A stretch of 64,000 nt of DNA from Brevibacterium sanguinis (GTDB taxonomy: Bacteria > Actinomycetota > Actinomycetes > Actinomycetales > Brevibacteriaceae): assembly GCF_003315415.1 (NCBI RefSeq), contig NZ_QNSB01000006.1, positions 1-64,000 on the forward strand, read 5' to 3'. The position numbers and the translations under genes are program-made. The notes under the pieces are model-generated. The model worked only from the letters and a program-made list of their open reading frames with translations, searched no databases and had not been told where the DNA came from. Shown in pieces: positions 16,505-24,928 of this stretch; position 1 is the first letter of the stretch; every line of letters starts with the position of its first letter.

Positions 16505-16945
16505 TCATGCCTTCCCTGCGGTGGGGCGGATCTGCTCGATGAGAGCGGACAGTGCGGTGAGGTCGTTCGCGGACAGACCCTCGAACGCGGTGCGCACCAC
16601 CTCGGCGTTGGTGCGGGCGGATTCGCGCCGCAGCCGCCGGCCGGCGTCCGTGAGCGAGACGCGCACCCCGCGCTGATCCTCGGAATCCGCGGTCTGGACG
16701 ACCAGGCCGCGGTCCTCCAATCGGCGCAGCAGGCGGCTGAGCGCACTGCGGCTGAGCACGATGCACCGCAGGAGATCCCGCTGCCGGATGGGCGAATCCT
16801 GCGGGATGTTGATGAGCACATCGAACTCGGTGGCGGTCAGGCCGTGCTCCGCCTTGAATCGGCTTTCGAGACTGTCGACGAGGTCGGCGTGCGTCTCGAG
16901 CATCTGGCGCCAGACCGCCACCGGTCCGCACGAGGATGAGGGCAT
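16505..16945 (-). CDS. MarR-family transcriptional regulator
   Basis: A 146-residue protein with the MarR winged helix: LTATEFDVLINIPQDSP, then IRQRDLLRCIVLSRSALSRLLRRLEDRGLV and a beta-wing with DQRGVRVSLTDAG. It starts three bases after the stop of the YcaC-type hydrolase gene and is followed closely by the pirin gene, so it is in the middle of the operon. A candidate binding site, TTGTTG-N6-CAACAA, lies upstream of the first gene. The ligand is unknown; MarR proteins near pirin and isochorismatase-like enzymes often respond to aromatic or oxidative signals. Confidence 0.9.
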   Translation of the reverse strand: MPSSSCGPVAVWRQMLETHADLVDSLESRFKAEHGLTATEFDVLINIPQDSPIRQRDLLRCIVLSRSALSRLLRRLEDRGLVVQTADSEDQRGVRVSLTDAGRRLRRESARTNAEVVRTAFEGLSANDLTALSALIEQIRPTAGKA

Positions 16946-16948
16946 CGA

Positions 16949-17590
16949 CTACTTGCCGGCCTTGTCGAGTTCCGCTTTGGCGGGGAAGTACCACTTCATG
17001 ATCTCGCGCACCTTGTCGGAGTCGGGCCGGGCCCAGTTGCGCAGGAGCTCGCCCGCGAAGGCAAGAGCCGTGACGGGTGAGGCTCCGGCCGCGATCATCC
17101 GCTCCATCGCCCACTGGTGCGACTCCGGACTGATCCCGCCGACCGCATCGGCCACGGGATAGACGTCGAAGCCTTCGGCGAGCATGTCGAGGGTCGGGTA
17201 GGTGAGGCAGACTTCCGTCCACAGACCCGCGATGACGATCTTCCGCCGACCGGTGTCCCGGATGGCCTGCTGGAAGTCCGGGTCCTCCCAGGCGTTGACT
17301 CCCGTCCGGTCGATCTCGGGAACTCCGGGCAGTTCGGCCTTGATCTCCTCCTCGGTTCCCTGGTTGACGCCCATGTCGACGCCGACGGTGGAGAGGACGA
17401 CGGGCACCTCGTACTTCGCCGCCGCTTGGGCGAGGACCTTGACGTTGAGGTTGATCCGCTCCTTGCTCGCCGAGGTCACCGTCGCGTACTGCTCCGGCTG
17501 GAAGTCGATGAGCGCGAGCGCGCAGTTCTGCGGAGTGAGCAGGTGGTCGGATTCGGGCGTGCGAATCGGTTCGGGATTCACTTTCGGCAT
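16949..17590 (-). CDS. Isochorismatase-family hydrolase (YcaC-like)
   Basis: A 213-residue cysteine hydrolase. The catalytic Asp is in LALIDFQPEQ and the nucleophile Cys in AGLWTEVCLTYP; the helix SHQWAMERMIAAGASPVTALAFAGEL is typical of the YcaC group. YcaC members are octameric hydrolases with no firmly known substrate. The ATG at 17590 has GAGGAG eight bases upstream, while in-frame codons farther upstream overlap the operator. It is the first gene of the YcaC-MarR-pirin-GNAT group. Confidence 0.9.
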   Translation of the reverse strand: MPKVNPEPIRTPESDHLLTPQNCALALIDFQPEQYATVTSASKERINLNVKVLAQAAAKYEVPVVLSTVGVDMGVNQGTEEEIKAELPGVPEIDRTGVNAWEDPDFQQAIRDTGRRKIVIAGLWTEVCLTYPTLDMLAEGFDVYPVADAVGGISPESHQWAMERMIAAGASPVTALAFAGELLRNWARPDSDKVREIMKWYFPAKAELDKAGK

Positions 17591-17630
17591 GGTGCAACTC
17601 CTCGAGATCGTGGTGATTCGATTGCGTATT

Positions 17631-17648
17631 TTGTTGCACACACAACAA
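17631..17648. promoter_or_regulatory. MarR-type operator
   Basis: TTGTTG-CACACA-CAACAA, a perfect 6-6-6 inverted repeat, lies 41 bases upstream of the YcaC-type start. Its TTG...CAA symmetry is usual for MarR sites. The MarR gene is second in this operon, so autorepression is likely. Confidence 0.65.
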
Positions 17649-17711
17649 TCCCACTCGTGTGCTCGCTTGTCCAGACCCTGCGCATCGGTTCGCGTGCCTC
17701 ATCCGGAGGAC

Positions 17712-18659
17712 TCAAGCCACCACCCCGCCGCTCTTGTAGGTCCGCAGCACCGTCGACGCCCGGACCCCTCGCACGGAACCCGCCCACTTCTCGTCGGCGA
17801 GGAACTCGCGGAACTTCTCGTAGTCGGCCATCGCGACGTCGGCGACGATCTGATGCTCCCCGAGCACCGTCACCACGTACTTCGTGAAGGGGTTCGACGC
17901 GATCGCATCGGCCACCTCGGCGGCCCTGCCCGGAGACGTCGACACCCACAGGAACGCCTCCGCGCTCAGACCCAGGTTCTCCGCACTGACGACGGCGCGC
18001 ACCTCGGCGATGCGGGTGAGCAGGCGCTCCAGGCGTTTGCGCACGGTCGTCGTGCTGTAGCCGGTGACCTCGGCCAGCTGCGCGGTGCCGGTCCGGCCGT
18101 CGGCGGCCAGCGCCTCGAGCATCGCGCGGTCGCCGTCGTCGGCGTGCCCCCGCAGCGCGTTGATGCTCGAGTGCTGCGGATTGAGCCGGGCCGCCTCGTC
18201 GGCCGTGATGAGGTCCGGCATCCACTGGGTGAGGGTCTTGTGATAGTCGAGGACAGGGGTGGCGGTGACGTCGAGGACGCCGGGGATCGACGGGATGTCC
18301 TCGAGCACGCTGTAGGCGAGCTCGCGCTGGGAGAGGTACTGCTCGAGGACGAGGCGGGTCGGTGAGCTCAGCGCATAGACGAACACCGTCTCCGGGCGGG
18401 AGGCGAGCTCGTGGGCCACCGAGTCGACCTGAGCCGACTCGGTGGTCACCTCGATGATGGCGGTGCGCTCGGCCAGTCCCATCACCGTGACCGTGACGAT
18501 CCCGGCCTCGAGGAGGGCGTTGCCGCGGCGGACGACCGTGGTCAACGGGATGCCGAGCACCTTCGCGATCGTCCGCCACGACGCCCGACCATCGACCTGG
18601 AGGGCGCCGATGATCCGGAGGTCGGTCTCGTCGAGATGCATCCCATCAGTATCGGTCAT
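17712..18659 (-). CDS. Tandem Lrp/AsnC-family regulator
   Basis: A 315-residue protein, twice the usual Lrp length, made of two Lrp units. Each has a helix-turn-helix (LDETDLRIIGALQVDGRASW with IAKVLGIPLTTVVRR, and LEALAADGRTGTAQLAEVTGYSTTTVRKRLERL) followed by an AsnC ligand domain. Such double proteins are common in actinobacteria. The ATG at 18659 is used; an ATG at 18641 is also possible and neither has a clear ribosome site. It lies four bases after the symporter stop and is last in the amidase operon, so it probably controls that operon in response to the substrate or product. Confidence 0.88.
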   Translation of the reverse strand: MTDTDGMHLDETDLRIIGALQVDGRASWRTIAKVLGIPLTTVVRRGNALLEAGIVTVTVMGLAERTAIIEVTTESAQVDSVAHELASRPETVFVYALSSPTRLVLEQYLSQRELAYSVLEDIPSIPGVLDVTATPVLDYHKTLTQWMPDLITADEAARLNPQHSSINALRGHADDGDRAMLEALAADGRTGTAQLAEVTGYSTTTVRKRLERLLTRIAEVRAVVSAENLGLSAEAFLWVSTSPGRAAEVADAIASNPFTKYVVTVLGEHQIVADVAMADYEKFREFLADEKWAGSVRGVRASTVLRTYKSGGVVA

Positions 18660-18663
18660 GCGC

Positions 18664-20139
18664 TCAGGCGAGAGTGGCAGCCGCCTCCCCGTCAGGTCGC
18701 GAGTCGCCGGACCGTGACCCATGGGTTCGCGATCCACCGGCCCTGCCTCGGCGCGTTATCCGCACGATGACCTCGACGAGCGCGAAGACGACGAGGTTGG
18801 GGATGAGGGCGAGGAAGCCGGAGTCCCAGGTGCCGATCGGGAGTTCGGCGAAGGTGATGATCGCGACGACGAGGGTGCCGACGACAATGCCGGAGCCCAG
18901 CGACACCGCGCTGACCTTGACCTTGTCACCGAGTCCACAGGCGATCGCCGGCGCCAGCTGCGACAGCCCGCCGTAGGTGAGGAGGAGCAGGGCGCCGATG
19001 TCGGCACCCTTGAGCCCGAACACCAGGGCGATGCCGACGGCGAGAACGATGATGGCGTGGTTGAGGCGGAAGCGCAGCTTCTCCGGCACTTTGTAGAGGA
19101 CGTTGTGCGAGATCAGCGAGGAGATCCCCATGACGATCGACCCGGCCGGCACCATGGCCGCCGCGGCGCCGAAGACGGCGACGATCGCGACGAGCCACGA
19201 CGGCATGGTCTGCCCGGCGACCGTGAGGAGGACCCGGTTGCCCTCGGTCGCGGGGTCGAGGAGGACGAGCCCGCCCATGCCGACGACGATCGGGATGAAG
19301 AGGAGGAGCTGGTAGACGGCGAGCCACTTGAGGTTGCTGCGGAGGATGCGGGCGCTGCCGGCGGCGAGCACCGGCGGCCACAGGTGGGGCATCGTGTTGA
19401 ACGCGGCGCCGATCGTCGTGATCGCCACTCCGGAGATCCACCAGATCGCACCGTAGCCGTCGGCATTGACGGTGAGCATCGACGCATTGGCGGCGGCCAC
19501 CTCGGCGAAGATCTCCGGGATCCCGTTGAACGCGGTGATGACGCCGACAGCGACGATGACGAGGCCGACGAGCATACCCGCGTCCTTGACGATCGACACC
19601 CGGGCCAGGCCGCGGATGCCGGCGACGATGACGAACACGACGACGATGAGGCTGGCGAGCACCATGCTCAGCCCGCTCGCCCCGGCCGAGCCGGTGACGA
19701 GTTCGACGATGAGTCCCAGGCCGGTGATCTGCAGCTGCAGGTACGGGATGAGGAAGACGGCGCCGACGATCGCGATGACGACGGACAGCGTGCGCGACCC
19801 GAACCGGTCAAGGAAGAAGTCCGCCATCGTCAGGTAGTTCCGTGAGGCGGCGAGATCGCGCAGGCGCGGTGCGACGAAGAACAGGCCGATCGCCGAGGCG
19901 GAGAGGTAGCCGACGGCGAACGTCGCACTCACGCCCCCGGTGAAGGCGATGCCCGCGAGGCCGAGGAAGCTGAAGGTCGTCAGCGATTCGCCGGCCTGGA
20001 GGAACCACGAGGTCCAGCGGGGCAGGCCGCGACCGGCGACGAGCCAGGAGGACATGCCCTTCTCCCGGGACCGGCCGGAGAGGCCGATGAGCCCGATGAG
20101 GAGGATGCCGACGACGATGATGAGTGCGGTGACGGTCAT
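18664..20139 (-). CDS. Sodium:solute symporter (SSS family)
   Basis: A 491-residue protein with about thirteen hydrophobic segments. SSS features are GRGLPRWTSWFLQAGESLTTFSFLG near the start, RNYLTMADFFLDRFGSR, AGIRGLARVSIVKD and the Na+-site region GAAAAMVPAGSIVMGISSL. It imports a solute with sodium. The Arg-rich C-terminal tail of about 30 residues is cytoplasmic. The start overlaps the stop of the DUF3311 gene (ATGA), a frequent pairing for SSS transporters. With the amidase upstream, the solute may be an amide or carboxylate. Confidence 0.92.
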   Translation of the reverse strand: MTVTALIIVVGILLIGLIGLSGRSREKGMSSWLVAGRGLPRWTSWFLQAGESLTTFSFLGLAGIAFTGGVSATFAVGYLSASAIGLFFVAPRLRDLAASRNYLTMADFFLDRFGSRTLSVVIAIVGAVFLIPYLQLQITGLGLIVELVTGSAGASGLSMVLASLIVVVFVIVAGIRGLARVSIVKDAGMLVGLVIVAVGVITAFNGIPEIFAEVAAANASMLTVNADGYGAIWWISGVAITTIGAAFNTMPHLWPPVLAAGSARILRSNLKWLAVYQLLLFIPIVVGMGGLVLLDPATEGNRVLLTVAGQTMPSWLVAIVAVFGAAAAMVPAGSIVMGISSLISHNVLYKVPEKLRFRLNHAIIVLAVGIALVFGLKGADIGALLLLTYGGLSQLAPAIACGLGDKVKVSAVSLGSGIVVGTLVVAIITFAELPIGTWDSGFLALIPNLVVFALVEVIVRITRRGRAGGSRTHGSRSGDSRPDGEAAATLA

Positions 20140-20438
20140 GCGCGGTCTCCCTCGGAGTGGTGGGCACCGGCCGTTGCGGCGGTGCGGTCAGCGTCGCGTC
20201 GTTCCGCCTCGAGGGCGTCCTCGCGGGCGGTGATCTGGCGGTCGATGATCTGGAGGATGGCGACGATCGCGACGACCAGCGCGGCCATCCACACGATCAC
20301 CGTCGGAACGCCGAGGATGAGTCCCGGTTCATTCGCGAAGGGGAACACGGGCGTGAAGATGATGAGGAGAGCCGGGATGCAGGCGATAATCACCTGCGTG
20401 GCAGTCACCGTCCGTTTCGGTCGGGTAGGTTCGTTCAT
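20136..20438 (-). CDS. Small membrane subunit, DUF3311 family
   Basis: A 100-residue protein with two hydrophobic segments (VIIACIPALLIIFTPVFPFA and VIVWMAALVVAIVAILQII) and a charged tail. It matches DUF3311, small proteins nearly always encoded beside an SSS symporter and presumed to assist it. The ATG at 20438 has GGAGATG upstream and overlaps the amidase stop; its own stop overlaps the symporter start, so all three are translationally coupled. Confidence 0.85.
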   Translation of the reverse strand: MNEPTRPKRTVTATQVIIACIPALLIIFTPVFPFANEPGLILGVPTVIVWMAALVVAIVAILQIIDRQITAREDALEAERRDADRTAATAGAHHSEGDRA

Positions 20439-21985
20439 GAGTTCATCTCCATCGATGAGGCCGCCGAGGCGGGGGTCGGGTCGGAGGTCACCGCGAGGTC
20501 CGCGATGGCCGGGTTCTGGTTCGTGGGCTGGTCTCGGTTCGTGTCCTGGTCTCGGTTCGCGGCCCGGTCTCGGTTCGCGTCCCGAGCGAAGGGGTCGACG
20601 TATCCGAGGTCGATGAGCGCCTCGATCGCGGCGGCGGACTGGAGCAGCTCGACGTCCCTGCCGGGACCGGCGAGGAGCTGGACGCCGATCGGCAGCCCCG
20701 CCTCGGCGAATCCGGCCGGGATCGAGATGCCGGGCAGGCCGAGCGGGGTGAAGAGCCAGGCCGAGCGCATCCACTCGAGGTAGTCGCCCATCGGCTGTCC
20801 GGCGACCTCGCGTGGCCACGTCTGCTCAGCGGGGAAGGGCAGGATCTGCGTCGTCGGCGCGAGCACGAGGTCGACGTCGGCGAAGAAGTCCGCGGCCTCC
20901 CGGGAGAGGCGGGTCGTCGTCTGCAGGGCGCGCATGACGTCGAGGGCGGTGAGCGACTCCCCCTGGCGGATGTTGTCGGCGAGGAAGTCGTTGAAGTTCT
21001 CCTCCTCGGCGGTCAGCAGTTCGCCCATCGTCGACTGGAACTCCGCGGCGCGCAGGGTGCGGAACGCCTCGTCGGCTCCGTCGAGGTTGGGACACGAGCG
21101 GACGATCGTGGCCCCGGCGGATTCGAGACGGGCGACGAGGGCGTCGAGCGCCGAGGTGATCTCCGGGTCGACGGGAACCCGTCCGTCGAGGTCGGGGGCA
21201 TAGGCGACGCGCATTCCCTCGAGCCGTGCGGGTTCGAGGTTCTGCAGCGCCGCGGAGTCCAGCGGCACGTGCTGCGGCTGGGCCTCGGTCGGTCCGGCCA
21301 TGACGTCGAGGAGCAGCGCGGTGTCGGCGACGGTTCGGGCCATCGGTCCGACGGTGACGAGGCGGTCGCCCATGTTCGGGTGTTCGGCGCCGACGATGAC
21401 GCCGGGACTCGGCCGCATGCCGACGACTCCGCAGAATGCCGCCGGGTTGCGCAGGGAGCCGCCCATGTCGCTGCCGTCGGCGATCGGCACGAAGCCCGCC
21501 GCGAGTGCGGCCGCCGCGCCGCCGCTCGACCCGCCGGCCGAGCGGGCGGGGTCGTGCGGGTTGTACGTGGTGCCGTAGACCTTGTTGAAGGAATGGGATC
21601 CGGCGGCCATCTCAGGGACGTTGGTCTTGCCGATGATGACGACTCCCTCGGCGCGCATGCGAGCCACGTGGAGGTCGTCGGCCTCGGGGCGGAAGTCGGC
21701 GAAGTGCCGGTGGCCAGAGGTCGCGGGGAATCCGACGGCGTTCGCGGTGTCCTTGATCGCGACGGGCAGTCCGTGAAGGCGACCGCGGCGCTCGACGGGC
21801 AGGGCGTCGAGCGCCTTCGCCTGTTCCCGCGCCGATTCGACATCGAGGGCGACGATGGCGTTGACATCGGCGTTGTGCGCGTCGATGCGCTCAAGGTGCG
21901 CCTCGAGGAGATCGCTTGCGGAGATCTCACCGGATCGAGTGAGTTCGACCATTGCTCTGGCCCCGAGCTCATGCACATTGTTCAC
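20435..21985 (-). CDS. Amidase-signature family amidase
   Basis: A 516-residue amidase-signature enzyme. The catalytic Lys is in LHGLPVAIKDTAN, the cis-Ser in SAGGSSGGAAAALAAG and the nucleophile Ser in DGSDMGGSLRNPA. These enzymes hydrolyse carboxamides. The C-terminal 50 residues are low-complexity (repeated NRD units) and are encoded by a tandem DNA repeat. The start is taken as the GTG at 21985; GAGAGAGG lies about twelve bases upstream, rather far. It heads the operon amidase-DUF3311-SSS-Lrp, which suggests uptake and hydrolysis of an amide as carbon or nitrogen source. Confidence 0.92.
   Translation of the reverse strand: MNNVHELGARAMVELTRSGEISASDLLEAHLERIDAHNADVNAIVALDVESAREQAKALDALPVERRGRLHGLPVAIKDTANAVGFPATSGHRHFADFRPEADDLHVARMRAEGVVIIGKTNVPEMAAGSHSFNKVYGTTYNPHDPARSAGGSSGGAAAALAAGFVPIADGSDMGGSLRNPAAFCGVVGMRPSPGVIVGAEHPNMGDRLVTVGPMARTVADTALLLDVMAGPTEAQPQHVPLDSAALQNLEPARLEGMRVAYAPDLDGRVPVDPEITSALDALVARLESAGATIVRSCPNLDGADEAFRTLRAAEFQSTMGELLTAEEENFNDFLADNIRQGESLTALDVMRALQTTTRLSREAADFFADVDLVLAPTTQILPFPAEQTWPREVAGQPMGDYLEWMRSAWLFTPLGLPGISIPAGFAEAGLPIGVQLLAGPGRDVELLQSAAAIEALIDLGYVDPFARDANRDRAANRDQDTNRDQPTNQNPAIADLAVTSDPTPASAASSMEMNS
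20512..20583. repeat. Four tandem 18-bp units in the amidase 3' end
   Basis: Units begin at 20512 (diverged), 20530, 20548 and 20566 with consensus GGTCTCGGTTCGYGNCCC. Read on the minus strand they encode a repeating six-residue Asn-Arg-Asp-rich linker, so copy-number changes would keep the frame. Confidence 0.8.
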
Positions 21986-22071
21986 GTCTGATCCAGTACC
22001 TCTCTCAAAAATTCGTCATTGAACCGACTTTTCGAGTATGAGGTTATAGACAGAGGTGGTCAATCGAATCA

Positions 22072-22087
22072 GGTTCTCATATGAACC
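22072..22087. promoter_or_regulatory. Inverted repeat upstream of the amidase operon
   Basis: GGTTC-N6-GAACC lies about 87 bases upstream of the amidase GTG, in the 144-base gap before the membrane-protein gene. It may be the site for the tandem Lrp protein or another regulator. No other structure stands out in this gap. Confidence 0.35.
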
Positions 22088-22129
22088 ATCCGCGTCGTCA
22101 ATAGTGCGTGTTTGAACCATATGGACGGA

Positions 22130-22588
22130 TCAGGAAGCTCTTCGGTAACCCCGCCCCGCATGTTCTTGGATGACGAGATAGACGCCGCCGATGGCACCGA
22201 GTGGAACGGCGAGCAGCCAGGTGTAGATGAGGGCCGCGAGCTTGAGGATCACCAGCATCACACTGAGGACCTGCCAGGAAGAATCGCCTCCCCAGGTCGT
22301 GATTCGCGGAATGAACCCTGTCAACCGGAAGTAGATCTCGCGTGCGAACGGATAGAGCAGCGCGTTGAGGACGCCGAATCCCGACCACACCGCGAACTCC
22401 GAGCCATCCAGGCCTACCAAGCTCACCGGCGCCCATGAGTGCTCGGACACCAGGGGCCAGAACCACAGAGCCGTGAGAATGAGATCGAGAACAAGCGTTG
22501 CGGTCAGGCTCGTGGACTTGCGGTTGGCGAACGCCCGGAACACCAGGGGTGCGCGCTTGGGTTCTGCACTGCCACTCACTTGACACAC
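22130..22588 (-). CDS. Small integral membrane protein of unknown function
   Basis: A 152-residue protein that I do not recognise. It has a polar N-terminus (KRAPLVFRAFANRKS) and about four hydrophobic stretches: ATLVLDLILTALWFWPLV, FAVWSGFGVLNALLYPF, WQVLSVMLVILKLAALIYTWLLA and PLGAIGGVYLVI, ending in a short charged tail. The GTG at 22588 or the GTG at 22579 could be the start; GGTAGGGT fits the second as a ribosome site. It stands alone between the amidase operon and the NRAMP gene, on the same strand as both. Confidence 0.65.
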   Translation of the reverse strand: MCQVSGSAEPKRAPLVFRAFANRKSTSLTATLVLDLILTALWFWPLVSEHSWAPVSLVGLDGSEFAVWSGFGVLNALLYPFAREIYFRLTGFIPRITTWGGDSSWQVLSVMLVILKLAALIYTWLLAVPLGAIGGVYLVIQEHAGRGYRRAS

Positions 22589-22646
22589 CCTACCGCGCCG
22601 AGAGTCGACGGCCCCGAATCCCCGATCAGCACAGCAGCAATCAGAG

Positions 22647-23990
22647 TCACCCCAGCAGCCCGGTCACAGTCTCCTGCACCTGGAGCGCGGCGAGGAAGCC
22701 GAACAGCACCAGGCAGACGATGAGAAGGACGTTCGACAGCCAACGATTGCGCAGTGTCTCGTGGATCGCTGATCGGTTGAGGATCACGAGCAGCGCGAGG
22801 GCGAGGACCGGCAGGATGAACGCGCTGATCGCGGCATAGATGAGCACAAGTGTCACGGGCTTGCCCAGACCCATGATGGCAAGCGTCGCGATGCTCAGGT
22901 AGACCAGTGCCCCACGGAACTCGACGGCCTTCGCCGACATCTCGTGCTCCGGTTCGTCCTGATGGGGGTAGCGGCGCAGGACGCGAATGCAGTCGCCGGT
23001 AACGTAGGCGATTCCGGAGAATCCGCCAAGGACACTGGTGTAGACGACGGCGAGGAAGCTGAGCAGGAACAGGATCCGTCCCACCTCACCGATCCTGTCG
23101 ACGAGCGCATCCGCGATGGTGAAGAGCGAATCGTTGTCGGCGATCGTGAAGCCCTGACCGTAGAGCATGAAAGCGCCGACGGCCGTCATGGCGACCGCGA
23201 AGACGAACACGAGTCCGTAGCTGATCCACAGGTCCAGCCGGACGACGGATTTCCACTCGGCATCGCGCCACTTCTTCTCCCGGATCCAGTAGGAGTAGGC
23301 GAGGATTCCGGTCGCTCCCCCGACGCCGCCGATGAGCGAGAGCACCGTGACGATCGAGCCCTGCGGGAATGTCGGTGCCGTTGTCTCGGCCGCCGTCACC
23401 TGTGCACCTGGCTCCTGCAGCATCGAGATCGCCAGGGCGATGATGCCGAAGAACATGAGGATCCCGAACCCCATCATCGCCTTCTCGAGCAGGCCGTAGC
23501 GGCCCACGCCGACGAGGATCACGACCGAGAGCAGGACCACGACGGCCGTCGGCCAGAACGGCAGGACCGGGAAGATGGCCTGGACGATGTTCGTCGTCAC
23601 CGCGACCACTCCGGCACCGAAGAACAGCCCCACCGAGAGCTCGGCGATGAGGAACAGGGTCGGGAACAGTCGTCCTCCGAAGCCGGACAGATGCGACTGC
23701 AGCGACTTGTCGCCGCTCATCTGCAACCGCGCCACCGCCTCCGACAGAACGAACTTGAGGAGGATGCCGAGTGTGAACACCCAGATCAGGCCGAGCCCGA
23801 ATTCGGCGCCTGAGTTCATCGTGGTGATCATGTCCGAAGCGCCGACACTGGCGAGCGCGAGCACGATGCCCGGACCGATGAGCCGCAGCCGGCCGCCGAA
23901 CGTGCGAGGCGCTCGCTGCCCTGTTCCGCCATGCGGCAGATCAGGGCTGTGCAGTTGCGGCGCGGGCTGGGCGGACATGCGGGTCACCAT
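22647..23990 (-). CDS. NRAMP-family transporter lacking the canonical metal-site motif
   Basis: A 447-residue membrane protein with about eleven hydrophobic segments and NRAMP layout: LIGPGIVLALASVGASDMITTMNSGAEFGLGLIW at the front, and QMSGDKSLQSHL in the first loop. In metal-transporting NRAMPs the first helix carries DPGN and the sixth MPH. Here they read ASDMIT and GGATGI, so the usual Mn/Fe ligands are missing. It may carry another solute or a different cation. The start is uncertain: ATG at 23990 is used, a GTG at 24038 and an ATG at 23978 are alternatives. It is divergent from the HhH gene. Confidence 0.8.
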   Translation of the reverse strand: MVTRMSAQPAPQLHSPDLPHGGTGQRAPRTFGGRLRLIGPGIVLALASVGASDMITTMNSGAEFGLGLIWVFTLGILLKFVLSEAVARLQMSGDKSLQSHLSGFGGRLFPTLFLIAELSVGLFFGAGVVAVTTNIVQAIFPVLPFWPTAVVVLLSVVILVGVGRYGLLEKAMMGFGILMFFGIIALAISMLQEPGAQVTAAETTAPTFPQGSIVTVLSLIGGVGGATGILAYSYWIREKKWRDAEWKSVVRLDLWISYGLVFVFAVAMTAVGAFMLYGQGFTIADNDSLFTIADALVDRIGEVGRILFLLSFLAVVYTSVLGGFSGIAYVTGDCIRVLRRYPHQDEPEHEMSAKAVEFRGALVYLSIATLAIMGLGKPVTLVLIYAAISAFILPVLALALLVILNRSAIHETLRNRWLSNVLLIVCLVLFGFLAALQVQETVTGLLG

Positions 23991-24171
23991 GGCTTTCGAG
24001 TCGAGCGGATTCAGCGGACGACGTGGCGACAAGACCACTGTCTTTCAGGCTCAAGCATGACCGACACCGCTGCCTGCTGAGATGGCATCTCACATCACGA
24101 ATTTCCGATCGCTTTGCGTTGATTGCACCTGGCGGCTCCCACCTGCGCGCACTCTTCTGACCGAAGGGCAC

Positions 24172-24177
24172 TACAGT
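24172..24177 (+). promoter_or_regulatory. -10 element for a leaderless transcript (HhH gene)
   Basis: TACAGT, then six bases, then the ATG at 24184; no Shine-Dalgarno. This is the same layout as at 12427, 32294 and 35148. Confidence 0.45.
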
Positions 24178-24183
24178 TATGGC

Positions 24184-24858
24184 ATGACGACACTTGAGGA
24201 CGACCGAATCGCCGCAATGCTCAAGCATGTTCAGGTGGTGCCGGAGGAGAACTTCGCCGTTTTCGGCGGCGGCTGGCCCGACGAGATCTCGACATCGCTT
24301 GTCGATGCGGTCTACTCGATTCGCGCGCAGTACAGGTCCAACACTCCCGGCAGAGGCGTGCTCAACAGGCTGAATTCATTCCGACACGCTCATGGCCAGG
24401 TAGTCAATGACCTCGGGAAGCTCATTGCACTCGGAGGTTCGGCAATCGAATCGGAGATGGGTATCTCGCAGACGTCGCAGAGGACGAAGAGTTCCGCCGT
24501 GATCGAGGCAGCTGAGAGTCTGGTGGAGCTGGGGATCAACTCCGGAGAGGATTTCCGCCGATACGCGCACGACCATGGAGTTGACGAGCTCAAACGCGCT
24601 TATGTAAGAGTCCGCGGTCTCGGGTGGGTCACCTTTGAGTACTTCTCGATGCTGCTCGGACGCCCTGGCGTGAAAGCTGACACGATGATCTGTCGCTTCG
24701 TCAATACCGCGCTCACAGTGCAAGGCCTGGAGACCGTCGACAGCGCTACTGCCCGATCGCTGATGGCTGCCGCTCATGAGCGCAGCGGCCTCGGTGCCAC
24801 GCTCAGTCACTTCGACCACGGTGTCTGGCTCTACCAAAGCAATACGGCTCGAATGTGA
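24184..24858 (+). CDS. HhH-GPD-like protein of uncertain function
   Basis: A 224-residue soluble protein. The segment RVRGLGWVTFEYFSMLLGRPGVKADTMICRFVN (about residues 140-172) looks like the helix-hairpin-helix plus catalytic-Asp segment of the HhH-GPD base-excision glycosylase fold (hairpin G-L-G, then the Asp of VKADT). No iron-sulfur Cys cluster follows. It could be a DNA glycosylase relative or a non-catalytic member. The ATG at 24184 is favoured by the leaderless -10; the frame is open to 24082 without recognisable similarity. It is convergent with the deacetylase gene. Confidence 0.6.
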   Translation: MTTLEDDRIAAMLKHVQVVPEENFAVFGGGWPDEISTSLVDAVYSIRAQYRSNTPGRGVLNRLNSFRHAHGQVVNDLGKLIALGGSAIESEMGISQTSQRTKSSAVIEAAESLVELGINSGEDFRRYAHDHGVDELKRAYVRVRGLGWVTFEYFSMLLGRPGVKADTMICRFVNTALTVQGLETVDSATARSLMAAAHERSGLGATLSHFDHGVWLYQSNTARM

Positions 24859-24860
24859 TC

Positions 24861-24908
24861 CGTCCCTGAAGCGCACCAGGAGCGAGGCTGAACATCTGGT
24901 TCGGGACG
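24861..24908. terminator. Possible shared terminator between convergent genes
   Basis: CGTCCC and GGGACG enclose an inner ACCAG/CTGGT pair in the 70-base convergent gap between the HhH and deacetylase genes. The loops are long and there is no T-run, so this is tentative. Confidence 0.25.
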
Positions 24909-24928
24909 TCAGCACAGATCTGCTGTCC

